From Phialocephala subalpina (Eukaryota; Ascomycota; Leotiomycetes; Helotiales; Mollisiaceae): a stretch of DNA of 11,566 nucleotides. Below are positions 1-6,383 of the stretch, piece by piece; within the stretch, counting starts at the first letter, position 1; every line of letters begins with the position of its first letter. Below the pieces are notes generated by a model, which saw only the letters and a program-made list of their open reading frames with translations, made no database searches and was not told the DNA's origin. The stretch spans positions 357,459 through 369,024 of the forward strand of contig FJOG01000030.1 in assembly GCA_900073065.1 (NCBI GenBank), read 5' to 3'. Made by a program: the position numbers and the translations under genes.

Positions 1-159
1 AATAAGGTTATCCCCTTAGATATTCTCAAATTGTCTAATTAACGCACGTTCACTACAAGCCATTCTCAACTTCACTGTCGTATGTAAGCCGTCTTCGAGG
101 AACTTGAACACAATCTAATGCAGATATTACATGCAGATACCATTACCATAATTCAAGCA

Positions 160-1652
160 TCTGGATAGAAATCATGGGTGTGCAATACGACCTCCCAGCT
201 TCCTCCACCTCAAGCGTATTCGCATAAGCTGACCGGATCATATCAGTCATCTCACGATTGGCGCAGACTACGCTCAGTTAGCATCTCTCTGGTCGGATCA
301 CAGAACTACCCACCAGAGATCAAAGTGCGTGTGAGACGCTGGCCCTGAAATTCTACGTTGGTCAATTCCTGCGTGAGCGTACTAGCGGCTCTCAAAGCCC
401 CAAATTTCCAACGTTGACGACCTCTCATTGATTCGCTGGATTTCTCAGGCCAATCAAGCCCGTGGTGTCGAACGAACATGGTATATTGAAAGACCTATTC
501 CGCAAGGATTAGCTGTGTGTGCTATGACACCGGTCAATGGTAGGCTCACAAATCGACTCCTTGCATTTTTCCAATCAGGCGTCTCCCTGTCGCATCGGTC
601 TGCGTCTTGATCGAGCAACTTATGCACCATCTTGATAGCCGCGTCCCACGGCTCAATTTCGTCGACCTCCCACAGCAAACTTATCACCTAGGTCCTAGTG
701 GGCCCTTGATCTCGGGCGTTGAGCAATTGCTTAATACATCCTAAATGAGCCGCAATGCCAATCCCCGATGCGAAGAGGATAACATTACCGTAATCCTCGG
801 CCAAGGGTGACTCCCCGTATGGACCTTCAAGGAAGGCTCTCACCGACGTGGGTTGCGCCTGAAAGAGCCGAGTAAATCCTTTCCGCCGTTAGATGAGGAC
901 AGTGATATTCCTAGTCTTATTTTCCTTATCCTAATCCCATAATACTATAAAAAAGGAATCCAATTCATTAATGGAAAAGGAACTCGCAAGAAGACGTATT
1001 AACCCGCGCGAACTTGACGAGGTTTAGCCAGGGTGATGTCAGCCTTTAGCAATCCGTTTTCTTCAAAGATCCTGACTTCGGCTCTATTCCATAAAGAGAT
1101 TCCTATTCGAGCTGCAATAAGTATGGTGCATATCGAGCCTGCGATAATAAGGAGGATGATCGATGGTTGTGAAAAATCAAAGGGGGCGAGATGTAAGAAG
1201 ATCGCAACGATTTTAATGACGGTCAAGGCTATGTGGGTGTTTAAAAACAATTCATACGCATGGCGTCGAACGAACGGCAATGAAAATACGCCCAAGACAG
1301 CTATGCTAATCGCGGCCTAGAGCACGTTTTCAGCAGAGGAACCTTTGACCAGACTTGATTGTGACTTACAGTGAGACCTGCTATGCTTGATGCAGACGTG
1401 AAAGGACGCGTGCCAGAGCGAATCGGACTCAAAGCAGCTGTCAAGTGAACGGCACATTCGACCATAGCAACGATGCTAAGCCATCTGTGAATGAAATTCT
1501 TGAATTGCTGTGATATGTGGTACAAACTGTAAACTAGCAAACTACTGGACACATTGGCCCGGCCCGCTGACCAGGACACAAAGTCGGGGACTATTGCTCG
1601 ATTAGTGTATATACCACGGATTGCAAGGCAAGAGCTTACTGTTTGCAGCAAC
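160..1652 (-). pseudogene. ferric reductase-like transmembrane flavocytochrome, decayed
   Basis: Ferric reductases (FRE/NOX superfamily) pass electrons from NADPH through FAD and haem across a membrane to reduce metal chelates. Reading down the minus strand, 1652-1370 encodes a segment with the HRW haem-ligand region (FIHRWLSIV). An intron with donor GTAAGT (1369-1317) follows. 1316-1002 then gives FVRRHAYELFLNTHIAL, typical of the last membrane helices, and leads to the FAD-binding GQY motif, where Q is TAA (999-1001). After a frame change, 954-454 encodes FIVLWD, FLEGPYG, the nucleotide-binding VILFASGIGIAAHLG and LLWEVDE, interrupted by TAG 931-933, TAA 889-891 and TAG 688-690. After a second frame change, 277-200 gives the C-terminal VVCANREMTDMIRSA, preceded by TAA 278-280. 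The N-terminal membrane helices are missing. Family assignment is firm from motif order. Loss of function is inferred from the stops and shifts, though sequencing error cannot be excluded for any single one. Confidence 0.82.
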
Positions 1653-1730
1653 AGATATGCCTGCCCCAGTGATGAACATTACATGCTTGCCACCTTTGAT
1701 TATCTTTGTCGCCTTCATTACGCGGGCCAT
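1640..1730 (-). pseudogene. sirtuin-like N-terminal fragment
   Basis: From an ATG at 1730 the minus strand reads MARVMKATKII, then VMFITGAGISVAAN. The TGAGIS core is the NAD-binding signature that opens the catalytic domain of Sir2-family deacylases, normally followed by a PDFR motif. Here PDFR is absent: the frame either meets a GTAAGC splice-donor-like site at 1639 or runs on a few codons to a TAA. Further downstream the strand carries the ferric reductase relic in another frame, so the rest of the sirtuin is gone. The frame is open upstream for about 16 codons without further recognisable motif. It is best read as a truncated relic. The alternative is a chance Rossmann-like match, since the piece is only about 30 residues. 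Confidence 0.4.
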
Positions 1731-1930
1731 CGATTTGAGATGGTTATTATTCGAAAATGGGATATTAACGTTATATCGAGACGATCATATTTATAGATGC
1801 TATTATATTGTAATTACGTCGTCTTGAGAATATTATTTTCGTTCGCCAATTCTTGGTACAGTACAGTAGTAATGTACTTGTATATTAGTAATAGTTGCCC
1901 TATCGGTTAACCGCCGGGCGTTAATAAATT

Positions 1931-1944
1931 GTGTGTGTGTGTGT
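1931..1944. repeat. (GT)7 microsatellite
   Basis: Seven perfect GT dinucleotides lie immediately beside the left end of the 157-bp inverted-repeat element. The last T is also the T of the flanking TA target site. Confidence 0.9.
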
Positions 1945-1945
1945 A

Positions 1946-2102
1946 CGGAAGGGGGTTGCAACTTATCAGCGTCCACCCTTGTAAGGCGGTGAGGGCATCG
2001 TTCCATAGAACCACATCGTGTAGTTGAAATTTCCCCACTAATTTCCTGAAGCAGCATGGCAGAATACAGGGGTGGACGCTCGTATGTTGGAACCCCCTTC
2101 CG
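1946..2102. mobile_element. 157-bp MITE with 35-bp terminal inverted repeats, TA-flanked
   Basis: The left arm (1946-1980) starts CGGAAGGGGGTT. The right arm (2068-2102), read on the other strand, starts with the same 12 bases and matches at 30 of 35 positions. Both ends are bordered by TA (1944-1945 and 2103-2104), the target duplication of Tc1/mariner/pogo-type elements. The interior of about 87 bases has no coding potential, so this is a non-autonomous element that would need a transposase from elsewhere. The minus-strand open frame crossing it (1833-2138) is incidental. The arms are diverged, suggesting an older insertion than the 246-bp element in this window, whose ends are different. 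Confidence 0.82.
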
Positions 2103-2570
2103 TATCGTAGTAGTCATGTGCTCGATTTTGGTTGGCAAGCCTACCTAACTTTAATAATGCTAGTGTATGTGGCTTAGCAAAAGTGGCTGAGCAGCAATTT
2201 TAGAAAGTGTTTGAGGTGGAAGCCGATTTCGCTAGTAACTGTAGACAGCAGCATATGCCAATGCTCGCTGGCTCCCACAATGAAGCTTCAGAAATGGCTG
2301 GCCTTGTGAGGCTTCTCAAACTGAAGCTTCGGCAACTTTTGACTTTTCACACTCCAAGATACACGTTTATGGCACTGGCTTTATAAGCCCAGCATTCTGG
2401 AATTGGTAGATTATCGGTGTATATTCGGCGCTGTACCCGGTTTCCTTTATGATTTTCCTTTGGTTACTTTAGAGGACATTGTTTCTTACACATTGTGGGA
2501 AATTATTAATTCTTGGTGAGTCAAGGGACTGCGGCCATGGTGAAAGGCCAAAGACAGGCAGACGGGCATA
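2103..2570. other. intergenic, no gene seen; one hairpin and a TATA-like site
   Basis: No convincing coding frame was found. It contains a perfect 10-bp inverted repeat, GAAGCTTCAG at 2282-2291 against CTGAAGCTTC at 2321-2330 (29-base loop). Each arm carries an AAGCTT palindrome of its own. A TATAAG at 2382-2387 sits about 190 bases ahead of the 2571 ORF and could be its promoter. A Kozak-like ATG at 2537 opens only a 14-codon frame. I looked for paired LTR ends around the 2571 ORF and saw none. Confidence 0.5.
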
Positions 2571-3053
2571 ATGCTAACTGAGGACAGGAAAGCAGGCTCG
2601 ATGTCAAAGTTGTTTCGTGGTGCGGCGCCACTCCCACAGTGCCCGGGGCCGGGGTATAGTTGGACGGCATGTACGGACGATGCTTGCCTGGCTCATGTGG
2701 ATGAAAAAGAGGGTGGGAACTGGTTTCCCCAGCCTCGGGCTGCTAGAGCGGGACGGAATGGTTTGAAGCCGTCAATCCCAGCGCGGAGGAGGTCAGATAT
2801 AAAGATACAAGAAGGGATAGATGGAGAAGATGCTCCCAACAGGGTTAATACCAACGTGTTGGCGGATTTCAGGACGGCAGATGGAGAGAGGGATAAGCCG
2901 AGGGAGAAAGAGATGCTTGCTCGCGGTCCAAGTGTTGATAAAGTGGCTGCTCGTCGCTGTGGCGAGTGTGGGGCGGATGATTGTGATCGGGCAGTCGACG
3001 GTTGCGCGCCCTGTCGTGATTGGCAGGAGGTTGGTTTGGAGAAGTGGGCCTAA
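2571..3053 (+). CDS. hypothetical Cys/His-cluster protein, possible retroelement relic
   Basis: This 160-codon open frame runs from ATG 2571 (an in-frame TGA lies at 2541) to TAA 3051. Two putative metal-binding clusters fall in one frame. Near residue 30 is WTACTDDACLAH (C-x4-C-x2-H), followed by KEGGNWFP. Near the C-terminus is C-x2-C-x4-C-x6-C-x2-C followed by RDWQ. From memory, fungal transposon-associated proteins often carry a W-x2-C-x2-D-x-C-x2-H-x3-K element followed by an aromatic-Pro pair, which is why a retroelement origin is suggested. No integrase, protease or reverse-transcriptase motif is nearby. The middle is basic and low-complexity. A minus-strand frame (2869-3201) with an acidic patch overlaps the second half, so the coding strand there is not settled. 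Confidence 0.35.
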   Translation: MLTEDRKAGSMSKLFRGAAPLPQCPGPGYSWTACTDDACLAHVDEKEGGNWFPQPRAARAGRNGLKPSIPARRRSDIKIQEGIDGEDAPNRVNTNVLADFRTADGERDKPREKEMLARGPSVDKVAARRCGECGADDCDRAVDGCAPCRDWQEVGLEKWA

Positions 3054-3452
3054 TAGAAGAACGTCGTAGCGTCTGTTCCGAGACACCGGCATTAACATCG
3101 TCATCTGGGTCATCACTTTCACCTTCGATAATAATTGGCAAATCACTACCACGAATAAAATAATTACAAACGCTTTTGCCATTCTTCCATCTAATATCCA
3201 CAAGACCAACTTAGCTGAATTTCACATATGAATTAAAGCGCCACTGGGTAGAATAAGTATCGAGGAGCTTGCTTATATACTGTAAACCCGCTCAGAAATT
3301 AAACCTCTTCTCATAGTAAAAATTATATTAACGATCAGTAACGCCACTATTCCCTGTTTCGCAAGATGGAGCCGCCTAGTAGCACATTAGATTAGAAATA
3401 ATATTGGAAGAAAGTACAGGATGTGCTTACTTCTTTCGCCTTTAGCATTTCC
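3054..3452. other. intergenic, nothing firm
   Basis: The stretch separates the Cys/His ORF from the convergently placed secreted-protein gene. From 3201 leftward the minus strand has an open frame with VCNYFIRGSDLPIIIEGES and an Asp/Glu-rich patch, but it has no recognisable domain and overlaps the 2571 ORF. The rest (3210-3450) is AT-rich and should include the 3' untranslated region of the minus-strand gene ending at 3453. Confidence 0.4.
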
Positions 3453-3851
3453 CTACGATGCAGAACAAAACCCCCCAGATTCCGTTACTGGAATTGTGCA
3501 ACCTACGGCGCAATTGGTGGGGCCATCCACTGGATAACTTGCTCTAACCCCGTTAGGAATGTCAAAAGGCGTGAAGTCGAAGTCGATCTTTCCCGCACAG
3601 GCAGTACCGTTCGGTTGTACAACTTGAAATTTCTGTTCTCCTTTGTTCTCACCAATGCTCTTCATCTCGCTGCACTTCTTGTCCGAGACTTTGGCTATTC
3701 CACTACAGCCACAGCCATCGGTCAGTGATAGGTAGCAACCGGTCGGGAGCTTTGACGGGACCGTGTCGGAGATTTTAAACTCGAATGCTGAGGCGTTGAT
3801 TATGAGAGCAAGTGCTGTGGCACACGTCAAGGGTAACTTGGGGGAGCGCAT
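3453..3851 (-). CDS. small secreted cysteine-rich protein (effector-like)
   Basis: This single-exon frame encodes 132 residues, from ATG 3851 to TAG 3453. Residues 1-22 form a classical signal peptide: basic Arg2 and Lys5, a hydrophobic core near residues 8-18, and an A-S-A cleavage site before Phe23. The mature chain of about 110 residues has eight cysteines (39, 47, 49, 60, 85, 114, 118, 129). That even number could form four disulfides. One N-glycosylation sequon, NGT, lies at 81-83. There is no membrane segment, GPI signal or recognised enzyme motif. Size, export signal and cysteine count match the broad class of fungal secreted cysteine-rich proteins, which act in host contact, antagonism or cell-wall biology. 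The specific role is unknown. The frame is intact although its neighbours are decayed. A TATAAAG lies 166 bases upstream and a pyrimidine-rich leader precedes the ATG. Confidence 0.75.
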   Translation of the reverse strand: MRSPKLPLTCATALALIINASAFEFKISDTVPSKLPTGCYLSLTDGCGCSGIAKVSDKKCSEMKSIGENKGEQKFQVVQPNGTACAGKIDFDFTPFDIPNGVRASYPVDGPTNCAVGCTIPVTESGGFCSAS

Positions 3852-4145
3852 GGACGGTGTTTGCAGTGAGTCGTGTACTTGTAGAGGATAGCTCCTTCCG
3901 TGATTCGAATACGAATAAAAGAAGTAGAGGGGTTCAGCACAGATGGTTAAATTGACAGCTGTTGAAGTACCTGGACGGTAGCGCTCTTAAGTTACGAATA
4001 GGAAATATGCGGTCCACTTTATACGTATACTAAATTTAGAAGCTCTAAGGAGCCAGAATTAACGTTTGGATTTGGATTTTGGAAATAAAATAATCGGCGC
4101 CGAACATCTCCGTTCCAAGTCCCGACCGCCAATAAAAATTGGGAT
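3852..4145. promoter_or_regulatory. divergent intergenic promoter region
   Basis: These 294 bases separate two divergently oriented start codons (minus ATG 3851, plus ATG 4146), so both promoters should lie here. For the minus-strand gene, TATAAAG reads at 4023-4017 and a C/T-rich leader runs toward the ATG. No TATA-like box is obvious for the plus-strand gene. AT-rich runs (AATAAAA at 4084-4090 and 4131-4137) lie just ahead of it. Confidence 0.4.
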
Positions 4146-4532
4146 ATGGCAGACCAAGGAGCTTTTAATTCTTACACCGACTGTCACGACGATCAAGAAG
4201 AGACAGCTAGCAATACAGATTTGAAGGTTTTGGACGCCTTCCGCGATTTCCCTTTGCTTGGACCGCTGTCTCCCTTCGGTGTCCCCTACAAAGCTTACTA
4301 CGATATCTCCGACTCCGTCTCTACCAATACTCTTGATCCAAAAACCCGAATTCTGCTCCATTTAGTCTCTCTGGTAGTACTATCATCCGCTTCTAAAAAG
4401 CTGCCCAAGACACAAAAATCAATGGAGGTAGAGAGGTATATAGAAGCAGCAGCTGTTGAGAGATGCGGGTTGAAGGAAATTGAGGAGGCACTGTTACATG
4501 CTGAGTATTGTCCCCCAATCGTTACGGAGTGA
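4146..4532 (+). CDS. carboxymuconolactone decarboxylase-like protein, divergent
   Basis: The ORF encodes 128 residues. The C-terminal half resembles the CMD/AhpD helical fold: TLDPKTRILLHLVSLVV corresponds to the conserved L-D-x-K-T-R-E-L-I helix near residues 61-77, and GLKEIEEALLHAEYC (about 107-121) to the family's G-x-x-x-E-I-x-E-A-L helix. The Cys-x2-Cys-x3-His redox/catalytic site of AhpD-type enzymes, expected between these helices, is absent. Peroxidase activity is therefore unlikely and a decarboxylase or structural role is open. Residues 1-30 are polar with no targeting signal. No upstream in-frame ATG exists before a TAA at 4086. After the TGA (4530-4532) the same frame remains open for 45 protein-like codons to TGA 4668, so the true C-terminus is in doubt. 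A GTGAGT at 4529 could instead be a splice donor, but no acceptor at a normal distance keeps a convincing frame. Confidence 0.45.
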   Translation: MADQGAFNSYTDCHDDQEETASNTDLKVLDAFRDFPLLGPLSPFGVPYKAYYDISDSVSTNTLDPKTRILLHLVSLVVLSSASKKLPKTQKSMEVERYIEAAAVERCGLKEIEEALLHAEYCPPIVTE

Positions 4533-4716
4533 GTAGTCCTAAAATTTCCCAGATTGTACTGCTACGACATGAGGGAGACATGGCAAACTATGCGTGAAGT
4601 GTTTGATCGAAAATCAGGAATTGATAAAGAGAAAGATTCGAAGGGTTGGAGGCTTCCGAGGACCCAGTGAATGGGAGTATCGAATTTTCCGAACAGCAAG
4701 GATTGAAGTTTGACTA

Positions 4717-4962
4717 ACGTCCCTCCCTGCGTCGCGAGACACCCTGTGTGCCGAGACAGACCAATGAAATCGGATGAATTTCGAGATCAATAGATCGCTA
4801 TACTAAGAGGAATAGTGTGACGAATATATTACTAATCCTGAATATGAATACTTTCTATTGTAGTTGGTTTAAAAGAGATATTACGGAGAAAAAATCGGAA
4901 TCCTTGCGATTTGATTGGTTTGTCTCGGCACACAGGGTGTCTCGCTACGCAGGGAGGGACGT
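4717..4962. mobile_element. 246-bp MITE with 56-bp terminal inverted repeats, TA-flanked
   Basis: The left arm (4717-4772) begins ACGTCCCTCCCTGCG. The right arm (4907-4962), read on the opposite strand, matches it at 53 of 56 positions. TA dinucleotides border both ends (4715-4716 and 4963-4964), as expected for Tc1/mariner/pogo-type transposition. The interior of 134 AT-rich bases has no transposase motif, so the element is non-autonomous. High arm identity suggests a fairly recent insertion. It lies 46 bases beyond the end of the extended decarboxylase-like frame. The minus-strand open frame at 4832-5041 merely crosses its right arm. Confidence 0.9.
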
Positions 4963-4964
4963 TA

Positions 4965-5717
4965 TCTAACTTCAGCAACTTCTGTGGAGCATTGTCCTTC
5001 CTCTGGTGTTCTCCCAGAGACTGAGCACTGGAGAACCCCATCTAGAGAGCTGATTGTAGCATAAACGAGAGAGTTGTTATTCTACAAGCATATATTGCGC
5101 AATCATCTTGGGAATGTGTCTAACCCTGAACACAGCTCGGGATTGCCACCAGGGCATCTCACCGTGCCCTCAAGAGCCCGTCCTCTTGGAACGGCCAAGG
5201 GATGATGCCATTCCCCCAATTTTGATCTGTTCTGATATATTCGTTCACATTCGAACTATCGTACCACAGTACTGGAGATTTTGTCGTATGTGTACTCAAA
5301 TTGTGTGGCTGTGCTTGCCGAGGCGCTCGACTTGTCATATGCCGATGAAATGCTTTGGTTTAGTCAAAACATTACAGATATACCTGAATATTTGATATTA
5401 TGCGTTGCGCTGTCAAGTATGGGCGGTAGCTGGAATGTCTCACGATAAAGAGAGTTGGGAGCAACACTGTTAGCCGGTGGGGTGGAGCTTCCCACGAACT
5501 CAAAATATACTGGAAAGCCGCAATTTATTCACCACAATGGCCTGCCCGGTTGCTGAGAATGGAGCCTAAGCGAAGGATACGGCAGTCCAGAAGAGTAAGA
5601 GAGCAACCTTCATTTAGTTCGTATCCTTTCCTGTGAACACAAAACTAGAGTGCATAGCGAAGAAAGATATTTAAGTTATACAACATTCTGATTGCCGATT
5701 AGATTAGCATTACTCAC
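4965..5717. other. intergenic; weak coding-like relic near 5266-5448
   Basis: No confident gene. On the plus strand one frame, closed by TAA near 5448, reads with protein-like composition (EILSYVYSNCVAVLAEALDL, then YADEMLWFSQNITDIPEYL). It is broken upstream by TGA stops and I recognise no family. A different frame from ATG 5108 gives 95 codons with no motif and an unusual Cys content. Both could be debris of one older gene. The remaining bases show no inverted repeats or tRNA-like structure. Confidence 0.3.
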
Positions 5718-6037
5718 AAGGTCGCTATACTAACGACGGAATTAATGGTGAGCTTGCAGTTTGAAAGCTGCTCTGACATAGCTTTGATTTGCCCTTGCTT
5801 GAAGAATCCCACATTTGCTCGATCTTGCCATGCTAATTTTCCATCTTCTGAGTGTCTAGTCCATCGCTGGAGGTCGGCTCTAAAGAGATCGCATGCTGGT
5901 GTGAAGCTGCTAATCGTCGTCTCTGACTGCTCAGCTATGCCTGCGCCAAGTAAGCCCCATTCTCTCTCGTCTATACTTTGGAGCAATTTGAGTGCCGTGT
6001 CGACAGAGTGCACATCTTCCACCAGGCGCTTGACGGT
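5718..6037 (-). pseudogene. fossil N-terminal helical domain of a fungal STAND/NLR-type protein
   Basis: The minus strand encodes about 105 residues: VHSVDTALKLLQSID, then ACDLFRADLQRWTRHS, then ANVGFFKQGQIKAMSEQLSN and INSVVSIATL. The pattern R-W-x2-H-S-x-D-G-K-x3-x-D-R-x2-V-G-x-F-K-Q-x2-I-x5-Q-L matches, from memory, the alpha-helical N-terminal domain that precedes NACHT, ankyrin or lipase-like modules in many ascomycete STAND proteins. A splice donor GTGAGT begins at 5717, right after SIATL, followed by a CTAAT branch-like site, but no recognisable next exon was found. Upstream the same frame meets TAA at 6038-6040 and again at 6050-6052, both possible CAA-to-TAA changes. No NB-ARC or NACHT P-loop is present nearby. 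It is most likely a truncated relic. A functional single-domain small protein is less likely because no in-frame ATG precedes it. Confidence 0.5.
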
Positions 6038-6040
6038 TTA

Positions 6041-6383
6041 GTTGAAACTTTAGCTGGGTGGCCACTTTTCAATGACGACGTTGCTATTCTTCATCTCAAT
6101 ACACAAATTAGCGGAGATTTACTCAAAATTGTAAAAAAAATTAAAATTAAAAAAAAAAAACCTCTTGCAAGAACCAGGTCCCACTTTTTGCTACTCCGCA
6201 CCAGATATTTGAAACGCTAGAGTAGTTTCGAGCCAATTTTCTAGTTCACTGCCCCGTCAAGAGACGGCCTAGTGTGTCCGCGCTCCTGCGAACGGAAAAA
6301 GGAACTGCGTGATTTGAAGCCCTTGAATTTAGCAAGGGTATAGCAGTCAGTCGACTAGAATCTAGCCGTACATAAACATTGCC
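6041..6383. other. intergenic / 3' region of the GTPase gene
   Basis: No gene. It contains A-rich tracts at 6132-6162 and should include the 3' untranslated region of the minus-strand GTPase gene ending at 6384. No clear polyadenylation signal or inverted repeat was identified. Confidence 0.5.

Noticed and set aside
1033..1320. Plus-strand 95-codon open frame
   Set aside because: It lies antisense to the ferric reductase membrane segment, whose residues match the family; the plus frame shows no motif.
1931..1944. Possible CRISPR-like or tandem array
   Set aside because: It is a simple GT microsatellite without spacers; no repeat-spacer pattern occurs anywhere in the window.
1833..2138. Minus-strand 101-codon open frame
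   Set aside because: It spans the whole 157-bp inverted-repeat element and its flanks, and the translation has no domain.
2793..3209. Two minus-strand frames opposite the Cys/His ORF
   Set aside because: One has an Asp/Glu-rich patch, but neither has a recognisable domain. They are mentioned as alternatives and not called as genes.
4059..4361. Minus-strand 100-codon open frame
   Set aside because: It is antisense to the decarboxylase-like ORF, with no motif and poor fit to any family.
4832..5041. Minus-strand 69-codon open frame
   Set aside because: It is created by the right arm of the 246-bp element and its flank.
5108..5395. Plus-strand 95-codon ORF, considered as a HET-domain piece because of an I-V-P-Q-Y-W string
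   Set aside because: The residues after the Tyr-Trp pair do not follow the HET pattern, and a neighbouring frame looks equally coding-like.
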